Source of the DNA: Bradyrhizobium sp. RP6
GTDB taxonomy: Bacteria; Pseudomonadota; Alphaproteobacteria; Rhizobiales; Xanthobacteraceae
Reading direction: 5' to 3'
DNA: 64,000 nucleotides
Assembly: GCF_003837805.1 (NCBI RefSeq)
Contig: NZ_RQIT01000002.1
Coordinates: 310,001-374,000, forward strand
Within the stretch, counting starts at the first letter, position 1, and each line of letters starts with the position of its first letter. The translations under genes and the position numbers were made by a program. Below, piece by piece: positions 24,938 to 34,221 of the stretch. The notes beneath the pieces were generated by a model. That model saw only the letters and a list, made by a program, of their open reading frames with translations. It was not told where the DNA came from and ran no database searches.

Positions 24938-25810
24938 TCAGCGTTGCAGGCGTGCAAGCAGGCTCGACGTATCCCAGCGCTTGCCGCCCATCTTCTCGAC
25001 TTCGGCGTAGAACTGGTCGACCAGCGCGGTGACAGGCAGGCTGGCGCCGTTGCGACGGGCCTCGGCCAGCGAGATCGACAGGTCCTTGCGCATCCATTCG
25101 ACCGCGAAGCCGAAATCGTACTTGTCCTCGTTCATGGTCTTGTAGCGGTTCTCCATCTGCCAGGATTGCGCGGCTCCTTTCGAGATGGTCTCGATCACTG
25201 CGGCGACGTCGAGGCCACTCTTCTTGGCGAAGTGGATACCCTCGGACAGGCCCTGCACCAGACCGGCGATGCAGATCTGGTTGACCATCTTCGTCAGCTG
25301 ACCGGAGCCTGCGGGCCCGAGCAGCTTGCACATCCGCGCATAGGCGCCTGTGATGATCGGCTCGGCGCCCGAATACGCGTCCTGGGCGCCGCCGCACATC
25401 ACCGTCAGCACGCCGTTCTCGGCGCCGGCCTGGCCGCCGGAGACCGGGGCGTCGATGAATTTGAAGCCGGCCTTGGTGGCGGCTGCGTCCAGCTCACGCG
25501 CGACCTCGGCGGAGGCGGTCGTATGGTCGATGAAGGTCGCGCCCTTCTTGATGCCGGCAAACGCGCCGTCCGGGCCGATCGTGACCGCGCGCAAATCGTT
25601 GTCGTTGCCGACGCAGCACATCACGAAATCCTGGCCTTCGGCGGCGGCCTTCGGGGTCGGTGCGGTCTTGCCGCCGAACTTGTCCGCCCATTCCTTCGCC
25701 TTCGCCGCGGTGCGATTGTAGACGGTGACCTCATGGCCCCCTTTTTTCACGAGGTGTCCGGCCATTGGGAAGCCCATCACGCCGAGACCGAGGAAAGCGA
25801 CTTTAGCCAT
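24938..25810 (-). CDS. 3-hydroxyisobutyrate dehydrogenase-like NAD(P)-dependent oxidoreductase
   Basis: 290 residues, the usual size. The Rossmann fold opens AFLGLGVMGFPMAGHLVKKGGHEVTVYNRT (GxGxxG). The substrate loop is FIDAPVSGGQAGAENG and the catalytic Lys lies in GSGQLTKMVNQICIAG. This signature covers 3-hydroxyisobutyrate dehydrogenase (valine breakdown) and tartronate semialdehyde reductase (GarR); the sequence does not separate them by eye. Cytosolic. It diverges from the VOC gene across 183 bp. Confidence 0.9.
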   Translation of the reverse strand: MAKVAFLGLGVMGFPMAGHLVKKGGHEVTVYNRTAAKAKEWADKFGGKTAPTPKAAAEGQDFVMCCVGNDNDLRAVTIGPDGAFAGIKKGATFIDHTTASAEVARELDAAATKAGFKFIDAPVSGGQAGAENGVLTVMCGGAQDAYSGAEPIITGAYARMCKLLGPAGSGQLTKMVNQICIAGLVQGLSEGIHFAKKSGLDVAAVIETISKGAAQSWQMENRYKTMNEDKYDFGFAVEWMRKDLSISLAEARRNGASLPVTALVDQFYAEVEKMGGKRWDTSSLLARLQR

Positions 25811-25993
25811 GTGTGGTACCTTGTCCGTAGTTTGGGTTTTACGGTTCTTGCCAGGCGAGGGCGCCTGGGTTCCGCGGTGAGGGCGGATTGGAGGCGCACC
25901 ATAAACCCTTGAGGCCGGAGGGCAACGGCTTCGTTTGGCCGGCCCCTGTGCTAGGATGGCGCCCGAAGGACTTCAAAACAAGGGAGCGAAAGC

Positions 25994-26431
25994 ATGGGCG
26001 GCGTGAGCGTTGGCGTCCTCGATCATTTCAACATCCGGACCCGGAATCTGGCGGAGACCGTCCGCTTCTACGCGGACGTACTGGGTCTGGAAAAAGGCGC
26101 ACGGCCGAATTTCGCCTTCCCGGGCGCCTGGATGTACAGCGAGGGTAAACCCGTGGTGCACCTCGTCGACATTTCTGCGACCGCCGAGCCACAAAAGCCG
26201 GATTCCGGCGTTGTCCACCACGTTGCCTTCGTCAGTCGCGGCTTTGACGGCATGAAGCAGCGGCTGGCATCCAAGGGGATGAAGTTCGAGGCCCGCCAGG
26301 TGCCCGGCGGCGATCTCTGGCAGATTTTCGTCCACGACCCCAATGGGGTCATGATCGAGCTGAATTACGAGGCCGCCAGGGAGCAGGGGGCTGCGCCCGC
26401 CGAGAAGGCTGACGATATCGGCAGGCAGTAG
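25994..26431 (+). CDS. VOC family (glyoxalase/bleomycin-resistance fold) protein
   Basis: 145 residues. Two beta-alpha-beta-beta-beta modules: the first opens LDHFNIRTRNLAETVRFYADVLGL with a metal-type His, and the second has VHHVAFVSRGFDGMKQRL and ends DPNGVMIELNYE, with the terminal Glu ligand. This is the vicinal oxygen chelate fold. The reaction could be a lyase, dioxygenase or isomerase; none is indicated. It lies 53 bp upstream of mrp. Confidence 0.88.
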   Translation: MGGVSVGVLDHFNIRTRNLAETVRFYADVLGLEKGARPNFAFPGAWMYSEGKPVVHLVDISATAEPQKPDSGVVHHVAFVSRGFDGMKQRLASKGMKFEARQVPGGDLWQIFVHDPNGVMIELNYEAAREQGAAPAEKADDIGRQ

Positions 26432-26484
26432 CCTTTTGGGCGTTTCCGCTCTAATGGGGCATCCTCAACTCTAGGAGATGCGCT

Positions 26485-27621
26485 TTGAGCGTGACGCAGC
26501 AACAGGTTCTCGACAGCCTCGCCAGGGTCAAGTCGCCCCGCGGGGTCGCGCTCACTCATGCCGATGTGCTGAGCGCGATCAGCGCGTCCGACGGCAAGGT
26601 GTTCTTCTCGATCAACGTGGATGCCGCCGAGGCGACGGCCTGGGAATCCGTCCGGGCCGAAGCGGAGGCCGCGGTGCGCGCCATTCCCGGCGTCACCACC
26701 GTCATGGTGGCGCTGACAGCCGAGCGCAAGCCGGGCTCCGCGCCGCCGCCACCCCCGCAGCCGAGCCGCGGCACGCCGGGCGTGCAGCCGGCCCATGCCC
26801 ACAAGCCGCCGCAGGGCGGCGGGTCGCCGATGGCGCGGCAATCGGAAATCCCGGGCGTTGCCGCCGTGATCGCGGTCGCCTCCGGCAAGGGCGGCGTCGG
26901 CAAGTCGACCACCGCGCTCAATCTGGCGCTCGGCCTGCGCGACCTCGGCCTCAAGGTCGGGCTGCTCGATGCCGATATCTACGGCCCCTCGGTGCCGCGC
27001 CTGACGGGCCTGCGCGACAAGCCGGAGCTGAACGACGAGCGCAAGATGATTCCGCTTCGGCGTTTCGGCCTCGCCATCATGTCGATCGGCTTCCTGGTCG
27101 AGGAAGAGACCGCGATGATCTGGCGCGGCCCCATGGTGATGTCGGCGGTGACGCAGATGCTGCGCGACGTCGAATGGGGCAAGCTCGACGTGCTGGTCGT
27201 CGACATGCCGCCGGGCACCGGCGATGCCCAGCTCACGCTGGCCCAGAACGTGCCGCTCAAGGGCGCCGTGATCGTCTCGACCCCGCAGGACCTGTCCCTG
27301 ATCGACGCGCGGCGGGGGCTTGCCATGTTCAAGAAGGTCAACGTGCCCGTGCTCGGCATCGTCGAGAATATGAGCTACTTCCAATGCCCGCATTGCGGGA
27401 CCAAGTCGGACATTTTCGGCCATGGCGGGGCGCGGCATGAGGCGGAGAAGCTCGGGGTGCCGTTCCTCGGCGAGATCCCCCTGCACATGGCGATTCGCGC
27501 CACCTCGGACGCCGGTAATCCCGTCGTCGACAGCGAGCCGGACGGTCCTCATGCGGCGATCTACCGCGCCATTGCAGGGCAGGTTCGGGACCAGCTGAAG
27601 GGCATCATCGCCGCAGCCTGA
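26485..27621 (+). CDS. apbC: Mrp/NBP35-type Fe-S cluster carrier ATPase
   Basis: 378 residues from a TTG with AGGAG upstream. Residues 1-85 are a DUF59/MIP18-like domain. A Pro-rich linker (PPPPPQPSRGTPG) leads to the P-loop ATPase: GKGGVGKSTTALNLALGL (deviant Walker A), LLDADIYGPSVPR, DMPPGTGDAQLTLAQ, and the Fe-S ligand pair in YFQCPHCGTKSDIFG. It binds and transfers iron-sulfur clusters to apoproteins in the cytosol. Length and layout are typical of alphaproteobacterial Mrp. Confidence 0.93.
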   Translation: MSVTQQQVLDSLARVKSPRGVALTHADVLSAISASDGKVFFSINVDAAEATAWESVRAEAEAAVRAIPGVTTVMVALTAERKPGSAPPPPPQPSRGTPGVQPAHAHKPPQGGGSPMARQSEIPGVAAVIAVASGKGGVGKSTTALNLALGLRDLGLKVGLLDADIYGPSVPRLTGLRDKPELNDERKMIPLRRFGLAIMSIGFLVEEETAMIWRGPMVMSAVTQMLRDVEWGKLDVLVVDMPPGTGDAQLTLAQNVPLKGAVIVSTPQDLSLIDARRGLAMFKKVNVPVLGIVENMSYFQCPHCGTKSDIFGHGGARHEAEKLGVPFLGEIPLHMAIRATSDAGNPVVDSEPDGPHAAIYRAIAGQVRDQLKGIIAAA

Positions 27622-27783
27622 ACCGGCCGGCCGCAAGCCCCCTCGGACATGCGACTTTTGTAGAGCCCCGTCATGCCATTGTCGCGTTCCGTAACCGTGC
27701 TGTCCGTGTTAAAGGCGCACGGCAGTCAAGCCCCTTCGGTTCGACGCGACATCGACGCGTCGCCGGAATGAGCGGCGGCATAA

Positions 27784-28914
<1,131 letters not shown>

Positions 28915-28941
28915 TCTGCGGCTTAAGTCGTAAGACGGATG

Positions 28942-28977
28942 GCCCGGCCTCGCTCGCGAGGCCGGGCTTTTTCTTTG
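28942..28977 (+). terminator. Rho-independent terminator after the first TRAP receptor
   Basis: A perfect 12-bp GC stem (GCCCGGCCTCGC / GCGAGGCCGGGC, 28942-28967) with a tiny loop is followed by TTTTTCTTT. It separates the tandem receptor genes, which are therefore likely transcribed separately. Confidence 0.9.
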
Positions 28978-29079
28978 CCGCAGTGCGATCACGATGGCAT
29001 TCGGCCGCGGCTTGCGTCATGCTTGCGGCAAGCCTCGACAAGAAGGCCCACAATCACTGGTACATCAGGGCAGGAAATC

Positions 29080-30168
29080 ATGAAGAGAAGAGACTTCATC
29101 AAGGTCACAGGACTTGGTGCGGCCGGCGCCGCCACGCTCGCCGCTCCCGCGATCGCGCAGTCGATGCCGGAGATCAAATGGCGCATGCCGACGAGCTGGC
29201 CGAAATCGCTCGACACGCTGTTTGGCGGCGCCGAGATGATGTGCAAGATGGTCGCGGAGGCGACCGACAACAAATTCCAGATCCAGATCTTCGCGGCCGG
29301 CGAGATCGTGCCGGGCCTCCAGGTGCTCGACGCCGTCCAGAACGGCACCTGCGAGATCGGCCACACCGCGTCCTACTATTATTTCGGCAAGGATCCGACT
29401 TTCACCTTCGGCTCGGCCGTGCCGTTCGGTCCCAACATGCGCATCAACCAGGCCTGGTACATGCTGGGCGGCGGCCGGGACGTGCTCAACGAGTTCTACA
29501 AGGGCTATAACGTCGTCTCGCTGCTCGCCGGCAACACCGGTTGCCAGATGGGCGGCTGGTTCAGGAAAGAGGTCAACACGCCCGACGATCTCAAAGGCAT
29601 GAAATTCCGCATCGGCGGATTCACCGGCCGCGTGCTCCAGAAGCTCGGGGTGGTGCCGCAGCAGCTCGCCGGCGGCGATATCTATCCGGCGCTGGAGAAG
29701 GGCACCATCGACGCCGCCGAATGGGTCGGCCCCTATGACGACGAAAAGCTCGGCTTCTACAAGATCGCGCCGCACTATTATTATCCCGGCTGGTGGGAAG
29801 GCGGGCCGATGCTGATGGCCTTCGTCAACCTCGACAAGTGGAACGCGCTGCCGAAATATTACCAGAGCGTGCTGGAGCAGGCCGGCCACTACGCCAACAA
29901 CTACATGATGGCGCGCTACGACAACGCCAATCCGCTGGCGCTGAAGAAGCTGCTCGCGGGCGGCACCAAGCTGCATGCCTTCTCGCCCCCGATCATGGAT
30001 GCCTGCTACAAGGCCGCCAAGGAGCTGCACGCCGAAGTCGCTGCGACCAACCCCAACTTCAAGAAGGTGAACGACTCGCTCGCCAAGTTCACGAGCGACG
30101 GCTACGCCTGGTTCCAGGTCGCCGAGGTCGGCTACGACATCTTCATGGCGCGGCGTTCGCAGAGCTGA
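29080..30168 (+). CDS. Second TRAP transporter substrate-binding protein (paralogue)
   Basis: 362 residues from the ATG at 29080; the longer frame has no signal peptide. It opens MKRRDFIKVTGLGAAGAA..AIAQ, again a twin-arginine signal. It shares [33 protein letters not shown] and [24 protein letters not shown] with its upstream neighbour, so the two arose by duplication. They differ in scattered positions, perhaps for different ligands, with one permease pair serving both. A strong hairpin follows. Confidence 0.92.
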   Translation: MKRRDFIKVTGLGAAGAATLAAPAIAQSMPEIKWRMPTSWPKSLDTLFGGAEMMCKMVAEATDNKFQIQIFAAGEIVPGLQVLDAVQNGTCEIGHTASYYYFGKDPTFTFGSAVPFGPNMRINQAWYMLGGGRDVLNEFYKGYNVVSLLAGNTGCQMGGWFRKEVNTPDDLKGMKFRIGGFTGRVLQKLGVVPQQLAGGDIYPALEKGTIDAAEWVGPYDDEKLGFYKIAPHYYYPGWWEGGPMLMAFVNLDKWNALPKYYQSVLEQAGHYANNYMMARYDNANPLALKKLLAGGTKLHAFSPPIMDACYKAAKELHAEVAATNPNFKKVNDSLAKFTSDGYAWFQVAEVGYDIFMARRSQS

Positions 30169-30501
30169 TCGCACCATCCGTCGCAGGCAGCGCCCCGGAG
30201 CGAAGGCTCCGGGGCGCTGCTGTTTGCAGGGGTTGAATCAAAACCTGGAAAACAACCCCATGCACAGTAGCCAACGCTTGATACGGCTCGGAAAAAATCG
30301 GCGGTCCAAGCGGCCTTCACGCAGGCGGGGCCGATGCTCCGGTTTGCGGTAAAATCCATTCCGGAACCAGCCGATCGATGGACCGTTTCGCCCGGCAGCC
30401 CCTCGACCAGGAGCAGTTTGACCTGTCGGGCAAAACAGGAGTAGAAAGCAATTATCGAATAATCCGAAATAGAGTTTGTCGATGCCCGCCTGGAGACAAC
30501 G
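30169..30501. other. Intergenic region after the second TRAP receptor
   Basis: 333 bp. It holds the hairpin at 30188-30219; the remainder shows no gene or site I can support. Base composition becomes less GC-rich toward the YunG-like gene. Confidence 0.5.
30188..30219 (+). terminator. Hairpin after the second TRAP receptor
   Basis: A 14-bp perfect stem (CAGCGCCCCGGAGC / GCTCCGGGGCGCTG) with loop GAAG lies 20 bp after the stop. Only a short T-poor tail (CTGTTTGC) follows, so it is a likely but imperfect intrinsic terminator. Confidence 0.75.
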
Positions 30502-30852
30502 ATGAGCTTCGATCCCGACGATATTCAAAGGACGTTGCGCAAGGCGTGGTCGTTGTCGACCGCACGCCAATGGACGGCGAACAATCCCGCGGCCGGACAA
30601 TGCAACGTCACCGCTCTGCTCGTTCAAGAACTCTTCGGCGGTGATTTGCTGAAGACGCCTCTGCCGGCCGGCGACCATTTCTACAACAGGATCGAAGGCC
30701 GGAGGTATGACTTCACGGCCAGCCAGTTCGATCAGCCGATTGTCTACAAGGACCTGCCGACAAGTCGCGCCGAGGCAGAGCTGGGAGCAACGCGCGACCA
30801 ACTGGCTGAGCTGAGAGCCGCATTCCAGAACCATCATACGAAGTCAGGCTAG
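30502..30852 (+). CDS. YunG-like small protein
   Basis: 116 residues. The motifs AWSLSTARQW, NPAAGQCNVTALLVQELFGGDLL and HFYNRIEGRRYDFTASQF match the pattern of the YunG family first named in Bacillus subtilis, whose function is not established. The Cys in GQCNVTAL and a later His (DHFYNRI) are reminiscent of a papain-like arrangement, but this is only a resemblance. There is no signal peptide. It lies between the TRAP receptors and the CHAT genes, 423 bp upstream of the latter. Confidence 0.65.
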   Translation: MSFDPDDIQRTLRKAWSLSTARQWTANNPAAGQCNVTALLVQELFGGDLLKTPLPAGDHFYNRIEGRRYDFTASQFDQPIVYKDLPTSRAEAELGATRDQLAELRAAFQNHHTKSG

Positions 30853-31275
30853 CGCCGAAACCGGGCATCGACTGCGTCGCCGACGCAGGCGTGTTTCACA
30901 GTGATCACCAAAGCGAGAGGTGTGAAGCGGCTCACAGTGATGTCGAGAGAAATCCGCTAGATTTCGGGAAGCCAGCGAGCTTTCCTTGATTGCGCCGACC
31001 GACGCCGTGCGGTGCGCCGCTGCGATCAGGACCGGAGTCAAGAAGAAGGCCCGCGCGAACCCCGAGCTGTGTGTCTTGGCGGGCAGAACGCCGGCTGCCA
31101 AGATGCGGAGAATGATATCCGAAATAGCGGTTGTGGCCTGCACCGTTTCCAAGGTGCGGAGCGCGGAAATGTCGTGGCACGACGCGCTCCACATGCGATG
31201 TGGGCCTTGCTGACCGCCCGGGACTTTTTTGCAGGGCGCCTTTTGCGCTGATAGTGCGCGGCTGAGGATTGCGTC
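30853..31275. other. Gap upstream of the CHAT module
   Basis: 423 bp. Frames exist on both strands (for example a hydrophobic minus-strand frame from about 31192 back to 30932) but none shows a known domain. It probably holds the CHAT operon promoter. No boxes are assigned. Confidence 0.4.
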
Positions 31276-32502
31276 GTGGCGAAGGTCGTTTTCAATCTGA
31301 CCATTGAGGATTGTGGCGAAGACCATTGCCGCATTGTTGCGGAATACAACTCCTCGAGCCGCGAGATCGAAGTCGAGAAGCTCAAGCCGAGTTTTCGCCA
31401 GAACCTGAGACCGCTGCAGGAAGCGATTCTTCAGAGTCCTGCCGCGCGCAGCGCCGAGGCCGCGCTACGCCCGCGAAACCTGGATGCGGCCGCGTCAAAT
31501 GGCGGCAATGAAGCAAGACCCGCCATCCGTGATGCTGCCGGTGCCTTCACTTCGGGATCGGACGAGCGAATTGTCCAGGAAATCGGTTCGCAACTCTTCG
31601 ACTTCATCTTTCAGCGAAAGATCCTCGAACTCTACCAGGAATGTTTCCAGGCAGCGCGAAGAGGCGACGAGCCGTTCCTGATCCGCTTGCGAGTCAGCGA
31701 TCCCGCGCTCGCCTACGTGCCCTGGGAAACGATGTATGACAAGAGGAACCGCTTCTATGTGACGACCTCCCAGAGCACACCGTTCACGCGTGCCGTCGAT
31801 GACTATGGCGACGAACGCCGGGTGAGCGCGGCAAGGCCGATACGGGTGCTGGGCATGGCGGCGAGGGTCAAGGTTCTCAACGGATTCCCGCTGGATGAGA
31901 TCGAAGTCGATGCCGAGCAGGTCGCGATCAAGAAGGCACTGAACGATTTGAACGACGGCAAGAGACTGAAGCTGTCCTGGATTCCTTCGGCCAAGGCGCG
32001 CGATCTCAACCGTCGTTTCCTGAGGGGAGATGATGGCAAGCGGTGGGATCTGTTTCACTTCATCGGTCACGGCGGACACGATCCGGATCGGCAGATGGGC
32101 TTCATCGTGGTGCAGGAAGAGGGGGGGGCGAGCGGGATCCGGCTGTACGCCGACACATTGAGAATGTTCCTCACCCAGCCTGGCCAAACGCCGAGCCTCG
32201 TCGTTCTGAACTCCTGCAGCGGGGCGCAATCCGACGGTTCCCTGTTCTCGAGCACCGCCGCCGAGCTCATTCAGGGCGGCGTGCCCGCGGTGATCGCCAT
32301 GCAGTTCGAGATCAGCGACAACATGGGGCTCGCCTTCGCCGATACGTTCTACACTTATCTTGCCGACAACGTATCGATTCAGGCCGCTCTGGCGCATACG
32401 AGGGCCGAATTGAAGGCGCGGCATTTCGCCGAATGGATTTCTCCGGTCCTCTACATGCGCGGCCTCGACGGTGAAATTTTCGTGGACCGAGCTGGACCCT
32501 AG
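31276..32502 (+). CDS. CHAT-domain (caspase-like) cysteine protease
   Basis: 408 residues from a GTG start. Residues 1-130 form an N-terminal region without a known domain. Residues about 135-400 are a CHAT domain: LAYVPWETMYD, then catalytic-type His265 in HFIGHGG, and Cys314 in VVLNSCSGAQ, followed by the usual SSTAAELIQGGVPAVIAMQFEISD and ISPVLYMRG. The His/Cys dyad is intact, so it should be an active caspase-like protease in the cytosol. CHAT proteases in other bacteria act in programmed cell death and defence, for example with Craspase or gasdermin partners. It is the first gene of a three-gene set with a membrane protein and a second CHAT protein. There is no TPR, Cas or gasdermin partner. 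Confidence 0.88.
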   Translation: MAKVVFNLTIEDCGEDHCRIVAEYNSSSREIEVEKLKPSFRQNLRPLQEAILQSPAARSAEAALRPRNLDAAASNGGNEARPAIRDAAGAFTSGSDERIVQEIGSQLFDFIFQRKILELYQECFQAARRGDEPFLIRLRVSDPALAYVPWETMYDKRNRFYVTTSQSTPFTRAVDDYGDERRVSAARPIRVLGMAARVKVLNGFPLDEIEVDAEQVAIKKALNDLNDGKRLKLSWIPSAKARDLNRRFLRGDDGKRWDLFHFIGHGGHDPDRQMGFIVVQEEGGASGIRLYADTLRMFLTQPGQTPSLVVLNSCSGAQSDGSLFSSTAAELIQGGVPAVIAMQFEISDNMGLAFADTFYTYLADNVSIQAALAHTRAELKARHFAEWISPVLYMRGLDGEIFVDRAGP

Positions 32503-32515
32503 CGGATGTTCATCA

Positions 32516-34135
32516 ATGTACGGCTTTGACCCGTCCGTCGTTGCTCTCGGCCTCGGTGCGATCGCGATCTGCATCGTCAGCGCGATCGACTTTCACGCCC
32601 CTTTCGAAACCGAGGAGATCCGCTATGCCGTGATGCGTGATCGCTACTATTTCGCGGTCCTCGCCTACGTCACGATCGCCGTTGTCTTCTATGTGTTCAT
32701 GGTCAGCCAAATCCGCTGGCTGACCAATCAGCTCTATCCCGGACGCGGCGCCGGCCTGCTCGTTGCCGTGCCGGCGACGATCGCATTCATGGTGCTGGCG
32801 CCGCACCTGCCGATTCTATCCCGGGTGATCGGATTCCTGAGAACCATGATGCAGACGCTGACGCGCTACCCGCAGGCCGTGGAGACCGTCATCGTGGCCA
32901 TCGCGCGTTCGCCCATCCGGGTGACGGAGCGGGCCAAGCCGGAGTTGCAGCGCGAGCTCGAGGGATATGGCGTTCCCGCGAGGCTGATCGAGAAGGCGCT
33001 CAATCAGGATGACGAAGTGCTTGCCGTCGGTGCGACGGCCATGATCATGCAGGTTGCTTCCCTTCACACCAGTTTCGTCGAGCTGCGCGGCAACCCGCGC
33101 TTCGCGAAGTTCTTCCGCGCGCGGAAAGCCGCGTTTGACGAGCTGGAGAGGCAGTATCGGCGAATGCTGCGGCGCTCGGCGCGGGCCCTCCTGCTGACGG
33201 AAGACATCATGGTGTCGGATGTCGACGCGCGGGAGCTGGTGCTCGAGATCTCCGATTTTATTGCGGAAGAGTGTGAGGATCTGCGGGTCGCATACCAGCG
33301 TCGCCTGGCCGAGGCGACCTTGTCGGTCGTCGACAGGCGCGATTCCCGGACGGAGCTGATATCCAGCTTCGGGTATCAGACCGTTCTGCCCCAGCCATTG
33401 CCGTTTGCGCCCCTGGTGACGATCTTCGCCCTCGACTTCGCTGTCTCTGTCGCGCCGCTGTTCTTCCTCGATCTGCCGAAGAAGTTTGCGGTTGGTTCTC
33501 TGGCCGGAGGCCTCTCGTCCCTCGCGCACGCCGTAGCGCTGACGATCTCGATCTTCTTTGCAATCTATCCGAAGGCCTCGACGAACTTCGCGCGCCCCTC
33601 GCTCTACGCGTTGCCCTGGAGCTCTTACGTGGTCTTCGGGGCGTGCTCCTATCTGGCCGGCAACTTCATCCTGTGGATGACTTACAGCACGATTCCGATC
33701 GCTGAAGGCTGGCTGGCGAGGAATCATCCGTTCGCGGCGAGTTCGCTGTTCTCCCTGATCTTCCTGTTCAACACGCTGGTCCTGAGCATTCTTCTCGACG
33801 TGCGGCTCAGGGCGGATCGACTGGATTATCACGAGGCGAGACTGAGGGATGGTGCGACCCATGCGGTGGTCATGGCGTCGCTGATGTTCAGCCTTCTCGT
33901 CAGCTTCGTATTGGTGACCAGAGCCTTTGGTCTGGAAATGCCGATCATCCCGCTGTCATGGTACGCCGGCATCGTCGCGTCGTTCGGAATTCTCGGCTTC
34001 GTGATCGGATACCTCGTGCCCTCGACGGCGGAAGCCTACATCGAATCCAACAAGCTGATCCGGAAGTCGTCGGCGCTCGATGGCAGCCTGCTCGGTTGGG
34101 CGGCGCCTGCGTCGCAGTCGACTGTCAAGCCGTGA
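32516..34135 (+). CDS. Polytopic membrane protein between two CHAT proteases
   Basis: 539 residues from the ATG at 32516, 13 bp after the CHAT gene stop; a GTG at 32471 would overlap that gene. Membrane segments: about three in the first ~100 residues (SVVALGLGAIAICIVSAI, YYFAVLAYVTIAVVFYVFMV, AGLLVAVPATIAFMVLA) and about six in the last ~250. Between them is a soluble charged stretch (about 110-290) with many Arg and Glu. No family is recognised. It sits in tight order between the two CHAT genes, so it could be a target, anchor or effector for them. It is not a gasdermin. Confidence 0.75.
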   Translation: MYGFDPSVVALGLGAIAICIVSAIDFHAPFETEEIRYAVMRDRYYFAVLAYVTIAVVFYVFMVSQIRWLTNQLYPGRGAGLLVAVPATIAFMVLAPHLPILSRVIGFLRTMMQTLTRYPQAVETVIVAIARSPIRVTERAKPELQRELEGYGVPARLIEKALNQDDEVLAVGATAMIMQVASLHTSFVELRGNPRFAKFFRARKAAFDELERQYRRMLRRSARALLLTEDIMVSDVDARELVLEISDFIAEECEDLRVAYQRRLAEATLSVVDRRDSRTELISSFGYQTVLPQPLPFAPLVTIFALDFAVSVAPLFFLDLPKKFAVGSLAGGLSSLAHAVALTISIFFAIYPKASTNFARPSLYALPWSSYVVFGACSYLAGNFILWMTYSTIPIAEGWLARNHPFAASSLFSLIFLFNTLVLSILLDVRLRADRLDYHEARLRDGATHAVVMASLMFSLLVSFVLVTRAFGLEMPIIPLSWYAGIVASFGILGFVIGYLVPSTAEAYIESNKLIRKSSALDGSLLGWAAPASQSTVKP

Positions 34136-34221
34136 CCTCGCGCTGTCGGAGGGGCGCGCGTCGTGCGCCCCGCTGCATGTGAAGGACGTCATGAAGAACG
34201 CATCTGCACAGGGGGAAGGAC

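Noticed and set aside
32516..34135. Gasdermin partner of the CHAT proteases
   Set aside because: The protein is polytopic with about nine membrane segments, unlike gasdermins.
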